A stretch of 64,000 bases of DNA. Origin: Inia geoffrensis. Taxonomy: Eukaryota; Chordata; Mammalia; Artiodactyla; Iniidae. This document shows, piece by piece, positions 1 to 11,470 of the stretch. The number at the start of each line of letters is the position of its first letter. Position 1 is the stretch's first letter. A program made the position numbers and the translations under genes. The notes under the pieces are model-generated. The model did no database searches, was not told the origin of the DNA, and was given only the letters and a program-made list of their open reading frames with translations. Location of the stretch: the NCBI GenBank assembly GCA_036417435.1, contig JAZAQT010000721.1:124001-188000 (forward strand), given 5' to 3'.

Positions 1-408
1 GTGCCCTAATCTTAACCAGGACACCAACACTAACTTGTGCCCTCACACGTACGCTAACCCTTAATCGTTGTCGTACCCTAAACTGTACCCTAATCCTTCC
101 CCATTCCCTAACCCTAACCCTAACCCGAATCCTAACCCTGACCCTAACCTGAAGTCTTACCCTCACCTGTGCCCTAATCTTAACCAGGACACTAACACTA
201 ACCCTTGCCCTCACACGAACGCTAACCCTTAAGCACTGTTGTACCCTAAGCTGTACCCTAATCCCTCTGCATTCCTTAACCCTAACCCTAATCCCATCGC
301 TAAACCTGACCCACTTCCGATGCCCTACCCTCACCAATGCCCTAATCTTAACCAGGACACAAACACTAACTCATGCCCTCAAACGTACGCTAACCCTTAA
401 GCATTGTC
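1..408 (+). repeat. Unit 1: partial HOR (M5 end, M6, M7/8 hybrid)
   Basis: Bases 1-72 are the last part of an M5 (CTTGTGCCC), 73-240 an M6 and 241-408 a hybrid. The hybrid starts as M7 (CTAAGCTG, CTGCATTCC) and becomes M8 (CGCTAAACCTGACCC) within the telomeric core near 274-290. The hybrid keeps the 168-bp length, so one monomer equivalent has been lost by in-register exchange. Confidence 0.92.
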
Positions 409-1751
409 GTACCCTATCCTGTACCTTAATCCCTCCCCATTCCCTAACACTAACCCTAAGCGAAACCCTGAACGTGACCCTTTTCCGAGGCCTTACCCTC
501 ATCGGTGCCGTTGTCTTAACCAGTACACAACACTAACTCGTGCCCTCACACTTAGGCTAACACTTAAGCATTGTCGTACCCTAACCTGTACCCTAATCCC
601 TCTCCATTCCCTAACCCTAACCCTAACCCGAATCCTAACCCTGACCCTCACCCGAAGCCTTACCCTCACCCATGCCCTAATCTTAACCAGAACACCAAGA
701 CTAACTCGTGCCCTCACACGTACGCTAACACTAAACCGCAGCGGTACCCTAACCTGTACCCTAATCCCTCACCATTCCCTAACCCTAACCCTAACCTGAA
801 ACCTAACCGTGACACTCACCCGAAACTTTACCCTCACCCGTGTCCTAATTTTAACCAGTACATCAACACTAACCCATGCCCTCTAACGTACGCCAACCCT
901 AAGCCATTGCCGTACCCTAACATGTACCCTAATCAATCCCCATTCCCTAACCCTAACCCTAACCCTAAAACTTAACGTGACCCTTTTCCGAGGCCTTACC
1001 CTCACCCGTGCCCTAATCGTAAGCAGTACACTAACACTAACTAGTGACCTCACACGTACGCTAAACCTTAAGCGTTGTGGTACCCTAAACTGTGCCCTAA
1101 TATCTCCCCTTTCCCTAACCCTAACCCTAACCCGAATTCTATCCCTGACCCTCACCCGAAACCTTACCCTCACCCGTGCCCTAATCTTAACCAGGACACC
1201 AACACTAACTTGTGCCCTCACACGTACGCTAACCCTTAATCGTTGTCGTACCCTAAACTGTACCCTAATCCCTCCCCATTCCCTAACCCTATCCCTAACC
1301 AGAATCCTAACCCTGACACTCACCTAAAGCCCTACCCTCACCCGTGCCCTAATCTTAACCAGGACACTACCACTAACCCTTGCCCTCACACGAACGCTAA
1401 CCCTTAAGCAGTGTCGTACCCTAAGCTGTACCCTAATCCCTCTGCATTCCTTAACCCTAACCCTAACCCGAATCCTAACCCTGACCCTCACCCGAAGACT
1501 TACCCTCACCCGTGCCCTAATCTTAACCAGGACACCAACACTAACTCGTGCCCTCACACGTACGCTAAACCTTAAGCGTTGTCGTACCCTAAATTGTACC
1601 CTAATCCCTCCCCATTCCTTAACCCTAACCCTAACCCCATCCCTAAACCTGACCCACTTCCGATGCCCTACCCTAACCAATGCCCTGATCTTAACCAGGA
1701 CACAAACACTAACTCATGCCCTCAAACGTACGCTAACCCTTAAGCATTGTC
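409..1751 (+). repeat. Unit 2: 8-mer HOR, 1343 bp (M1 with 1-bp deletion)
   Basis: M1-M8 in order. M1 reads CAGTACACAACAC near 521-533 where other copies have CAGTACACCAACAC or CAGTACAGCAACAC, so M1 is 167 bp. Linked variants are CTAACACTAACCC and CTTAGGCTAACAC. M4 has the private form CTAAAACTTAACG near 965, shared with units 14, 21 and 24; unit 14 lies 12,886 bp downstream. Confidence 0.92.
516..540 (+). other. 1-bp deletion breaking the hexamer register (first of five)
   Basis: CAGTACACAACAC lacks one C relative to CAGTACACCAACAC of other M1 copies. The same event is seen near 5231, 13414, 21447 and 24278. It co-occurs with CTAACACTAACCC earlier in the monomer, and most copies also have CTTAGGCTAACAC, so the five are one lineage spread by duplication. 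Confidence 0.9.
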
Positions 1752-1919
1752 GTACCCTATCCTGTACCCTAATCCCTCCCCATTCCCTAAACCTAACCCT
1801 AAGCGAAACCCTGAACGTGACCCTTTTCCGAGGCCTTACCCTCATCGGTGCCGTTGTCTTAACCAGTACAGCAACACTAACTCGTGCCCTCACACTTACG
1901 CTAACCCTTAAGCATTGTC
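1752..1919 (+). repeat. Monomer type M1 (exemplar, HOR position 1)
   Basis: Recognised by GTACCCTATCCTG at its start, TAAGCGAAACCC after the telomeric core, CTTTTCCGAGGCC, CATCGGTGCCGTTGTC and the ending AAGCATTGTC. By hand count it differs from M2 at about 30 of 168 positions, mainly in hexamers 9-18. It is the only type that carries the recurrent 1-bp deletion, and the type most often duplicated alone or lost. Confidence 0.95.
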
Positions 1920-2087
1920 GTACCCTAACCTGTACCCTAATCCCTCTCCATTCCCTAACCCTAACCCTAACCCGAATCCTAACCCTGACCCTCACCCGAA
2001 GCCTTACCCTCACCCGTGCCCTAATCTTAACCAGGACACCAAGACTAACTCGTGCCCTCACACGTATGTTAACACTAAACCGCAGCG
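1920..2087 (+). repeat. Monomer type M2 (exemplar, HOR position 2)
   Basis: Recognised by CCTCTCCATTCCC, CCCGAATCCTAACCC, the pair CACCAAGACTAACTC and the unusual ending CTAAACCGCAGCG. It reads as 28 hexamers from GTACCC to GCAGCG with no register slip. It differs from M7 at only about 12 of 168 positions, so M2 and M7 are recent relatives. Confidence 0.95.
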
Positions 2088-2255
2088 GTACCCTAACCTG
2101 TACCCTAATCCCTCTCCATTCCCTAACCCTAACCCTAAACTGAAACCTAACCATGACACTCACGTGAAACTTTACCCTCACCCGTGTCCTAATTTTAACC
2201 AGTACATCAACACTAACCCATGCCCTCTAACGTACGCCAACCCTAAGCCATTGCC
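2088..2255 (+). repeat. Monomer type M3 (exemplar, HOR position 3)
   Basis: Recognised by CTGAAACCTAACCATGAC after the telomeric core, CGAAACTTTACCC, GTGTCCTAATTTTAACC, AGTACATCAACAC and the ending CTAAGCCATTGCC. The first ~50 bases are nearly identical to M2. Confidence 0.95.
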
Positions 2256-2423
2256 GTACCCTAACCTGTACCCTAATCAATCCCCATTCCCTAACCCTAA
2301 CCCTAACCCTAACCCTTAACGTGACCCTCTTCCGAGGCCTTACCCTCACCCGTGCCCTAATCGTAAGCAGTACACTAACACTAACTAGTGACCTCACACG
2401 TACGCTAAACCTTAAGCGTTGTG
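2256..2423 (+). repeat. Monomer type M4 (exemplar, HOR position 4; best telomeric core)
   Basis: Recognised by CTAATCAATCCCC, CCCTTAACGTGACCC, CTCTTCCGAGGCC, AATCGTAAGCAGTACAC and ACTAGTGACC, ending GCGTTGTG. Its core (2289-2315 here) has five CCC runs separated by TAA, the longest perfect telomeric tract of the eight types. Most 6-bp-multiple length changes in the array (-12, -6, +12) fall in this core. Confidence 0.95.
2289..2315 (+). repeat. Perfect telomeric tract in M4 (exemplar)
   Basis: Five CCC runs, each separated by TAA, without mismatch. The G-rich complement fits the G-quadruplex pattern (four or more GGG with 3-nt loops) and holds overlapping TAACCCTAA sites, the recognition core of TRF-type telomere Myb proteins. 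Equivalent tracts recur in most full-length M4 monomers. Confidence 0.85.
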
Positions 2424-2591
2424 GTACCCTAAACTGTGCCCTAATATCTCCCCATTCCCTAACCCTAACCCTAACCCGAATTCTATCCCTGACCCTCACC
2501 CGAAACCTTACCCTCACCCGTGCCCTAATCTTAACCAGGACACCAACACTAACTTGTGCCCTCACACGTATGCTAACCCTTAATCGTTGTC
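2424..2591 (+). repeat. Monomer type M5 (exemplar, HOR position 5)
   Basis: Recognised by CTAAACTGTGCCC, CTAATATCTCCCC, CCCGAATTCTATCCC (an EcoRI site normally found once per HOR), CACTAACTTGTGCCC and the ending CCTTAATCGTTGTC. Confidence 0.95.
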
Positions 2592-2759
2592 GTACCCTAA
2601 ACTGTTCCCTAATCCCTCCCCATTCCCTAACCCTAACCCTAACCCGAATCCTAACCCTGACCCTCACCTGAAGCCTTACCCTAACCCGTGCCCTAATCTT
2701 AACCAGGACACTAACACTAACCCTTGCCCTCACACGAAGGCTAACCCTTAAGCACTGTC
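2592..2759 (+). repeat. Monomer type M6 (exemplar, HOR position 6)
   Basis: Recognised by CTAAACTGTACCC (TTCCC in this particular copy), CTCACCTGAAGCC, GGACACTAACACTAACCC, CACACGAACGCTAACCC (here AAGGC) and the ending AAGCACTGTC or AAGCAGTGTC. Confidence 0.94.
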
Positions 2760-2927
2760 GTACCCTAAGCTGTACCCTAATCCCTCTGCATTCCTTAACC
2801 CTAACCCTAACCCGAATCCTAACCCTGACCCTCACCCGAAGCCTTACCCTCACCCGTGCCCTAATCTTAACCAGGACACCAACACTAACTCGTGCCCTCA
2901 CACGTACGCTAAACCTTAAGCGTTGTC
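2760..2927 (+). repeat. Monomer type M7 (exemplar, HOR position 7)
   Basis: Recognised by CTAAGCTGTACCC, CCTCTGCATTCCTTAACCC, GGACACCAACACTAACTC and the ending CTAAACCTTAAGCGTTGTC. A sub-variant with GAAGACTTACCC instead of GAAGCCTTACCC marks many copies left of 32 kb. Confidence 0.95.
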
Positions 2928-3095
2928 GTACCCTAAATTGTACCCTAATCCCTCCCCATTCCTTAACCCTAACCCTAACCCCATCCCTAAACCTGACCCA
3001 CTTCCGATGCCCTACCCTAACCAATGCCCTAATCTTAACCAGGACACAAACACTAACTCATGCCCTCAAACGTACGCTAACCCTTAAGCATTGTC
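2928..3095 (+). repeat. Monomer type M8 (exemplar, HOR position 8)
   Basis: Recognised by CTAAATTGTACCC, CCCCATCCCTAAACCTG, CCACTTCCGATGCCC, CTAACCAATGCCC, GGACACAAACACTAACTC and the ending AAGCATTGTC. It precedes M1 of the next HOR copy, or M2 in the four M1-less units. Confidence 0.95.
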
Positions 3096-4439
3096 GTACC
3101 CTATCCTGTACCCTAATCCCTCCCCATTCCCTAACCCTAATCTTAAGCGAAACCCTGAACGTGACCCTTTTCCGACGCCTTACCCTCATCGGTGGCGTTG
3201 TCTTAACCAGTACACCAACACTAACTCGTGCCCTCACACTTACGCTAACCCTTAAGCATTGTCGTACCCTAACCTGTACCCTAATCCCTCTCCATTCCCT
3301 AACCCTAACCCTAACCCGAATCCTAACCCTGACCCTCACCCGAAGCCTTACCCTCACCCGTGCCCTAATCTTAACCAGAACACCAAGACTAACTCGTGCC
3401 CTCACACGTACGCTAACACTAAACCGCAGCGGTACCCTAACCTGTACCCTAATCCCTCTCCATTCCCTAACCCTAACCCTAACCTGAAACCTAACCATGA
3501 CACTCACCCGAAACTTTACCCTCACCCGTGTCCTAATTTTAACCAGTACATCAACACTAACCCATGCCCTCTAACGTACGACAACCCTAAGCCATTGCCG
3601 TACCCTACCATGTACCCTAATCAATCCCCATTCCCTAACCCTAACCCTAACCCTAACCCTTAACGTGACCCTCTTCCGAGGCCTTACCCTCACCCGTGCC
3701 CTAATCGTAAGCAGTACACTAACACTAACTAGTGACCTCACACGTACGCTAAACCTTAAGCGTTGTGGTACCCTAAACTGTGCCCTAATATATCCCCATT
3801 CCGTAACCCTAACCCTAACCCGAATTCTATCCCTGACCCTCACCCGAAACCTTACCTTCACCCGTGCCCTAATCTTAACCAGGACACCAACACTAACTTG
3901 TGCCCTCACACGTACGCTAACCCTTAATCGTTGTCGTACCCTAAACTGTACCCTAATCCCTCCCCATTCCCTAACCCTAACCCTAACCAGAATCCTAACC
4001 CTGACCCTCACCTGAAGCCTTACCCTCACCCGTGCCCTAATCTTAACCAGGACACTAACACTAACCCTTGCCCTCACACGAACGCTAACCCTTAAGCAGT
4101 GTCGTACCCTAAGCTGTACCCTAATCCCTCTGCATTCCTTAACCCTAACCCTAACCCGAATCCTAACCCTGACCCTCACCCGAAGACTTACCCTCACCCG
4201 TGCCCCAATCTTAACCAGGACACCAACACTAACTCGTGCCCTCACACGTACGCTAAACCTTAAGCGTTGTCGTACCCTAAATTGTACCCTAATCCCTCCC
4301 CCTTCCTTAACCCTAACCCTAACCCCATCCCTAAACCTGACCCACTTCCGATGCCCTACCCTAACCAATGCCCTAATCTTAACCAGGACACAAACACTAA
4401 CTCATGCCCTCAAACGTACGCTAACCCTTAAGCATTGTC
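3096..4439 (+). repeat. Unit 4: canonical 8-mer HOR, 1344 bp
   Basis: M1-M8 in order. M1 carries AATCTTAAGCG and CCGACGCC, a variant pair shared with units 17, 27 and 37, plus a private GGTGGCG. M5 has ATATATCCCC and CCGTAACCC. Confidence 0.93.
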
Positions 4440-5111
4440 GTACCCTATCCTGTACCCTAATCCCTCCCCATTCCCTAACCCTAACCCTAAGCGAAACCCT
4501 GAACGTGACCCTTTTCCGAGGCCTTACCCTCATCGGTGCCGTTGTCTTAACCAGTACAGCAACACTAACTCGTGCCCTCACACGTACGCTAACCCTTTAT
4601 CGTTGTCGTACCCTAAACTGTACCCTAATCCCTCCCCATTCCCTAACCCTAACCCTAACCCGAATCCTAACCCTGACCCTAACCTGAAGTCTTACCCTCA
4701 CCCGTGCCCTAATCTTAACCAGGACACTAACACTAACCCTTGCCCTCACACGAACGCTAACCCTTAAGCACTGTTGTACCCTAAGCTGTACCCTAATCCC
4801 TCTGCATTCCTTAACCCTAACCCTAACCCGAATCCTAACACTGACCCTCACCCGAAGACTTACCCTCACCCGTGCCCTAATCTTAACCAGGACACCAACA
4901 CTAACTCGTGCCCTCACACGTACGCTAAACCTTAAGCGTTGTTGTACCCTAAATTGTACCCTAATCCCTCCCCATTCCTTAACCCTAACCCTAACCCCAT
5001 CGCTAAACCTGACCCACTTCCGATGCCCTACCCTAACCAATGCCCTAATCTTAACCAGGACACAAACACTAACTCATGCCCTCAAACGTACGCTAACCCT
5101 TAAGCATTGTC
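4440..5111 (+). repeat. Unit 5: 4-mer HOR, 672 bp (M1/5, M6, M7, M8)
   Basis: The first monomer (4440-4607) begins as M1 and ends as M5 (CACACGTACGCTAACCC, then ATCGTTGTC). The switch lies in shared bases around 4560-4583. M2-M4 and most of M5 are therefore missing: an exact four-monomer deletion. Confidence 0.93.
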
Positions 5112-6442
5112 GTACCCTATCCTGTACCCTAATCCCTCCCCATTCCCTAACACTAACCCTAAGCGAAACCCTGAACGTGACCCTTTTCCGAGGCCTTACC
5201 CTCATCGGTGCCGTTGTCTTAACCAGTACACAACACTAACTCGTGCCGTCACACTTAGGCTAACAGTTAAGCATTGTCGTACCCTAACCTGTACCCTAAT
5301 CCCTCTCCATTCCCTAACCCTAACCCTAACCCGAATCCTAACCCTGACCCTCAGCCGAAGCCTTACCCTCACCCGTGCCCTAATCTTAACCAGAACACCA
5401 AGACTAACTCGTGCCCTCACACGTACGCTAACACTAAACCGCAGCGGTACCCTAACCTGTACCCTAATCCCTCTCCATTCCCTAACCCTAACCCTAACCT
5501 GAAACCTAACCATGACACTCACCCGAAACTTTACCCTCAACCGTGTCCTAATTTTAACCAGTACATCAACACTAACCCATGCCCTCTAACGTACGCCAAC
5601 CCTAAGCCATTGCCGTACCCTAACCTGTACCCTAATCAATCACCATTCCCTAAACCTAACCCTTAACGTGACCCTCTCCCGAGGCCTTACCCTCACCCGT
5701 GCCTTAATCGTAAGCAGTACACTAACACTAACTAGTGACCTCACACGTACGCTAAACCTTAAGCGTTGTGGTACCCTAAACTGTGCCCTAATATCTCCCC
5801 ATTCCCTAACCCTAACCCTAACCCGAATTCTATCCCTGACCCTCACCCGAAACCTTACCCTCACCCGTGCCCTAATCTTAACCAGGACACCAACACTAAC
5901 TTGTGCCCTCACACGTACGCTAACCCTTAATCGTTGTCGTACCCTAAACTGTACCCTAATCCCTCCCCATTCCCTAACCCTAACCCTAACCCGAATCCTA
6001 ACCCTGACCCTCACCTGAAGTCTTACCCTCACCCGTGCCCTAATCTTAACCAGGACACTAACACTAACCCTTGCCCTCACACGAACGCTAACCCTTAAGC
6101 ACTGTCGTACCCTAAGCTCTACCCTAATCCCTCTGCATTCCTTAACCCTAACCCTAACCTGAATCCTAACCCTGACCCTCACCCGAAGCCTTACCCTCAC
6201 CCGTGCCCTAATCTTAACCAGGACACCAACACTAACTCGTGCCCTCACACGTACGCTAAACCTTAAGCGTTGTCGTACCCTAAATTGTACCCTAATCCCT
6301 CCCCATTCCTTAACCCTAACCCTAACCCCATTCCTAAACCTGACCCACTTCCGATGCCCTACCCTAATCAATGCCCTACTCTTAACCAGGACACAAACAC
6401 TAACTCATGCCCTCAAACGTACGCTAACCCTTAAGCATTGTC
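5112..6442 (+). repeat. Unit 6: 8-mer HOR, 1331 bp (M1 -1, M4 -12)
   Basis: M1 has the 1-bp deletion near 5231 with private changes (CTAACAGTTAAGC). M4 has a core shortened by two hexamers (CCCTAAACCTAACCCTTAACG near 5650). The remaining monomers are 168 bp. Confidence 0.92.
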
Positions 6443-7450
6443 GTACCCTATCCTGTACCCTAATCCCTCCCCATTCCCTAACCCTAACCCAAAGCGAAAC
6501 CCTGAACGTGACCCTTTTCCGAGTCCTTACCCTCATCGGTGCCGTTGTCTTAACCAGTACACCAACACTAACTCGTGCCCTCACACTTACGCTAACCCTT
6601 AAGCATTGTCATACCCTAACCTGTACCCTAATCCCTCTCCATTCCCTAACCCTAACCCTAACCCGAATCCTAACCCTGACCCTCACCCGAAGCCTTACCC
6701 TCACCCGTGCCCTAATCTTAACCAGGACACCAAGACTAACTCGTGCCCTCACACGTACGCTAACACTAAACCGCAGCGGTACCCTAACCTGTACCCTAAT
6801 CCCTCTCCATTCCCTAACCCTAACCCTAACCTGAAACCTAACCATGACACTCACCCGAAACTTTACCCTCACCCGTGTCCTAATTTTAACCAGTACATCA
6901 ACACTAACCCATGCCCTGTAACGTACGCCAACCCTAAGCCATTGCCGTACCCTAACCTGTACCCTAATCAATCACCATTCCCTAACCCTAACCCTAACCC
7001 TAACCCTTAACGTAACCGTCTTCCGAGGCCTTACCCTCACCCGTGCCCTAATCGTAAGCAGTACACTAACACTAACTAGTGACCTCACACGTACGCTAAA
7101 CCTTAAGCGTTGTGGTACCCTAAACTGTGCCCTAATATCTCCCCATTCCCTAACCCTAACCCTAACCCGAATTCTATCCCTGACCCTCATCCGAAACCTT
7201 ACCCTCACCCGTGCCCTAATCTTAACCAGGGCTCCAACACTAACTTGTGCCCTCACACGTATGCTAACCCTTAATCGTTGTCGTACCCTAAACTGTACCC
7301 TAATCCCTCCCCATTCCCTAACCCTAACCCTAACCCCATCGCTAAACCTGACCCACTTCCGATGCCCTACCCTAACCAATGCCCTAATCTTAACCAGGAC
7401 GCAAACACTAACTCATGCCCTCAAACGTACGCTGACCCTTAAGCATTGTC
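6443..7450 (+). repeat. Unit 7: 6-mer HOR, 1008 bp (M1-M5, M6/8)
   Basis: M1, M2, M3, M4 and M5, then a hybrid at 7283-7450 that starts as M6 (CTAAACTGTACCC) and becomes M8 (CATCGCTAAACCTGACCC) in the telomeric core. Two monomers are deleted. Closely resembles unit 11, 3,852 bp downstream. Confidence 0.92.
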
Positions 7451-7618
7451 GTACCCTATCCTGTACCCTAATCCCTCCCCATACCCTAACACTAACCCTA
7501 AGCGAAACCCTGAACGTGACCCTTTTCCGAGGCCTTACCCTCATCGGTGCCGTTGTCTTAACCAGTACACCAACACTAACTCGTGCCCTCACACTTACGC
7601 TAACCCTTAAGCATTGTC
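7451..7618 (+). repeat. Unit 8: solitary extra M1, 168 bp
   Basis: An M1 lies directly before another M1, so the order is M6/8-M1-M1-M2. It has the CTAACACTAACCC variant and a private CCCATACCC. The same arrangement recurs at units 12, 19 and 22. Confidence 0.93.
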
Positions 7619-8950
7619 GTACCCTATCCTGTACCCTAATCCCTCCCCATTCCCTAACCCTAACCCTAAGCGAAACCCTGAACGTGACCCTTTTCCGAGT
7701 CCTTACCCTCATCGGTGCCGTTGTCTTAACCAGTACACCAACACTAACTCGTGCCCTCACACTTACGCTAACCCTTAAGCATTGTCATACCCTAACCTGT
7801 ACCCTAATCCCTCTCCATTCCCTAACCCTAACCCTAACCCGAATCCTAACCCTGACCCTCACCCGAAGCCTTACCCTCACCCGTGCCCTAATCTTAACCA
7901 GGACACCAAGACTAACTCGTGCCCTCACACGTACGCTAACACTAAACCGCAGCGGTACCCTAACCTGTACCCTAATCCCTCTCCATTCCCTAACCCTAAC
8001 CTTAACCTGAAACCTAACCATGACACTCACCCGAAACTTTACCCTCACCCGTGTCCTAATTTTAACCAGTACATCAACACTAACCCATGCCCTCTAACGT
8101 ACGCCAACCCTAAGCCATTGCCGTACCCTAACCTGTTCCCTAATCAATCCCCATTCCCTAACCCTAACCCTTAACGTGACCCTCTTCCGAGGCCTTACCC
8201 TCACCCGTGCCCTAATCGTAAGCAGTACACTAACACTAACTAGTGACCTCACACGTACGCTAAACCTTAAGCGTTGTGGTACCCTAAACTGTGCCCTAAT
8301 ATCTCCCCATTCCCTAACCCTAACCCTAACCCGAATTCTCTCCCTGACCCTCACCCGAAACCTTACCCTCACCCGTGCCCTAATCTTAACCAGGACACCA
8401 ACACTAACTTGTGCCCTCACACGTACGCTAACCCTTAATCGTTGTCGTACCCTAAACTGTACCCTAATCCCTCCCCATTCCCTAACCCTAACCCTAACCA
8501 GAATCCTAACCCTGACCCTCACCTGAAGCCTTACCCTCACCCGTGCCCTAATCTTAACCAGGACACTAACACTAACCCTTGCCCTCACACGAACGCTAAC
8601 CCTTAAGCAGTGTCGTACCCTAAGCTGTACCCTAATCCCTCTGCATTCCTTAACCCTAACCCTAACCCGAATCCTAACCCTGACCCTCACCCGAAGACTT
8701 ACCCTCACCCGTGCCCTAATCTTAACCAGGACACCAACACTAACTCGTGCCCTCACACGTACGCTAAACCTTAAGCGTTGTCGTACCCTAAATTGTACCC
8801 TAATCCCTCCCCATTCCTTAACCCTAACCCTAAACCCATCCCTAAACCTGACCCACTTCCGATGCCCTACCCTAACCAATGCCCTAATCTTAACCAGGAC
8901 ACAAACACTAACTCATGCCCTCAAACGTACGCTAACCCTTAAGCATTGTC
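7619..8950 (+). repeat. Unit 9: 8-mer HOR, 1332 bp (M4 -12)
   Basis: M1-M8 in order. The M4 core is two hexamers short near 8150-8175. Private CTGTTCCC in M4 and AAACCCATCCC in M8. Confidence 0.92.
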
Positions 8951-10294
8951 GTACCCTATCCTGTACCCTAATCCCTCCCCATTCCCTAACCCTAACCCTA
9001 ATCGAAACCCTGAACGTGACCCTTTTCCGAGGCCTTACCCTCATCGGTGCCGTTGTCTTAACCAGTACAGCAACACTAACTCGTGCCCTCACACTTACGC
9101 TAACCTTTAAGCATTGTCGTACCCTAACCTGTACCCTAATCCCTCTCCATTCCCTAACCCTAACCCTAACCCGAATCCTAACCCTGACCCTCACCCGAAG
9201 CCTTACCCTCACCCGTGCCCTAATCTTAACCAGGACACCAAGACTAACTCGTGCCCTCACACGTACGTTAACACTAAACCGCAGCGGTACCCTAACCTGT
9301 ACCCTAATCCCTCTCCATTCCCTAACCCTAACCCTAAACTGAAACCTAACCATGACACTCAGGCGAAACTTTACCCTCACCCGTGTCCTAATTTTAACCA
9401 GTACATCAACACTAACCCATGACCTCTAACGTACGCCAACCCTAAGCCATTGCCGTACCCTAACTTGTACCCTAATCAATCCCCATTCCCTAACCCTAAC
9501 CCTAACCCTAACCCTTAACGTGACCCTCTTCCGAGGCCTTACCCTCACCCGTGCCCTAATCGTAAGCAGTACACTAACACTAACTAGTGACCTCGCACGT
9601 ACGCTAAACCTTAAGCGTTGTGGTACTCTAAACTGTGCCCTAATATCTCCCCATTCCCTAACCCTAACCCTAACCCGAATTCTATCCCTGACCCTCACCC
9701 GAAACCTTACCCTCACCCGTGCCCTAATCTTAACCAGGACACCAACACTAACTTGTGCCCTCACACGTACGCTAACCCTTAATCGTTGTCGTACCCTAAA
9801 CTGTACCCTAATCCCTCCCCATTCCCTAACCCTAACCCTAACCAGAATCCTAACCCTGACCCTCACCTGAAGCCTTACCCTCACCCGTGCCCTAATCTTA
9901 ACCAGGACACTAACACTAACCCTTGCCCTCACACGAACGCTAACCCTTAAGCAGTGTCGTACCCTAAGCTGTACCCTAATCCCTCTGCATTCCTTAACCC
10001 TAACCCTAACCCGAATCCTAACCCTGACCCTCACCCGAAGACTTACCCTCACCCGTGCCCTAATCTTAACCAGGACACCAACACTAACTCGTGCCCTCAC
10101 ACGTACGCTAAACCTTAAGCGTTGTCGTACCCTAAATTGTACCCTAATCCCTCCCCATTCCTTAACCCTAACCCTAAACCCATCCCTAAACCTGACCCAC
10201 TTCCGATGCCCTACCCTAACCAATGCCCTAATCTTAACCAGGACACAAACACTAACTCATGCCCTCAAACGTACGCTAACCCTTAAGCATTGTC
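8951..10294 (+). repeat. Unit 10: canonical 8-mer HOR, 1344 bp
   Basis: M1-M8 in order. Private changes: CTAATCGAAACC in M1 and AGGCGAAAC in M3. M4 has CCTCGCACG followed by GGTACTC at the M5 start, a pair also seen in units 30, 38 and 50. Confidence 0.93.
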
Positions 10295-11302
10295 GTACCC
10301 TATCCTGTACCCTAATCCCTCCCCATTCCCTAACCCTAACCCTAAGCGAAACCCTGAACGTGACCCTTTTCCGAGGCCTTACCCTCATCGGTGCCGTTGT
10401 CTTAACCAGTACAGCAACACTAACTCGTGCCCTCACACTTACGCTAACCTTTAAGCATTGTCGTACCCTAACCTGTACCCTAATCCCTCTCCATTCCCTA
10501 ACCCTAACCCTAACCCGAATCCTAACCCTGACCCTCACCCGAAGCCTTACCCTCACCCGTGCCCTAATCTTAACCAGGACACCAAGACTAACTCGTGCCC
10601 TCAAACGTACGCTAACACTAAACCGCAGCGGTACCCTAACCTGTACCCTAATCCCTCTCCATTCCCTAACCCTAACCCTAACCTGAAACCTAACCATGAC
10701 ACTCACCCGAAACTTTACCCTCACCCGTGTCCTAATTTTAACCAGTACATCAACACTAATCCATGCCCTGTAACGTACGCCAACCCTAAGCCATTGCCGT
10801 ACCCTAACCTGTACCCTAATCAATCACCATTCCCTAACCCTAACCCTAACCCTAACCCTTAACGTAACCCTCTTCCGAGGCCTTACCCTCACCCGTGCCC
10901 TAATCGTAAGCAGTACACTAACACTAACTAGTGACCTCACACGTACGCTAAACCTTAAGCGTTGTGGTACCCTAAACTGTGCCCTAATATCTCCCCATTC
11001 CCTAACCCTAACCCTAACCCGAATTCTATCCCTGACCCTCACCCGAAACCTTACCCTCACCCGTGCCCTAATCTTAACCAGGGCACCAACACTAACTTGT
11101 GCCCTCACACGTATGCTAACCCTTAATCGTTGTCGTACCCTAAACTGTACCCTAATCCCTCCCCATTCCCTAACCCTAACCCAAACACCATCGCTAAACC
11201 TGACCCACTTCCGATGCCCTACCCTAACCAATGCCCTAATCTTAACCAGGACACAAACACTAACTCATGCCCTCAAACGTACGCTAACCCTTAAGCATTG
11301 TC
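10295..11302 (+). repeat. Unit 11: 6-mer HOR, 1008 bp (M1-M5, M6/8)
   Basis: Same structure as unit 7. The hybrid monomer at 11135-11302 has CCCAAACACCATCGC at the M6-to-M8 switch. M4 carries AACGTAACCC, shared with unit 18. Confidence 0.92.
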
Positions 11303-11470
11303 GTACCCTATCCTGTACCCTAATCCCTCCCCATTCCCTAACACTAACCCTAAGCGAAACCCTGAACGTGACCCTTTTCCGAGGCCTTACCCTCATCGGT
11401 GCCGTTGTCTTAACCAGTACACCAACACTAACTCGTGCCCTCACACTTACGCTAACCCTTAAGCATTGTC
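11303..11470 (+). repeat. Unit 12: solitary extra M1, 168 bp
   Basis: M1 with CTAACACTAACCC lies directly before the M1 of unit 13. Copies with the same neighbours occur at 19336 (offset 8,033) and 22167 (offset 10,864). Confidence 0.93.

Larger units (their letters stand above)
1752..3095 (+). repeat. Unit 3: canonical 8-mer HOR, 1344 bp
   Basis: M1-M8 in order with each monomer exactly 168 bp; used as the exemplar copy. Private changes include GTATGTTAACAC in M2 and CACGTGAAAC in M3. Confidence 0.95.

Noticed and set aside
2379..2410. Promoter, tRNA or small RNA in the more diverged part of M4 (ACTAGTGACC region)
   Set aside because: No A/B box, TATA element or stable hairpin is evident; the bases still read as degenerate TAACCC hexamers in phase.
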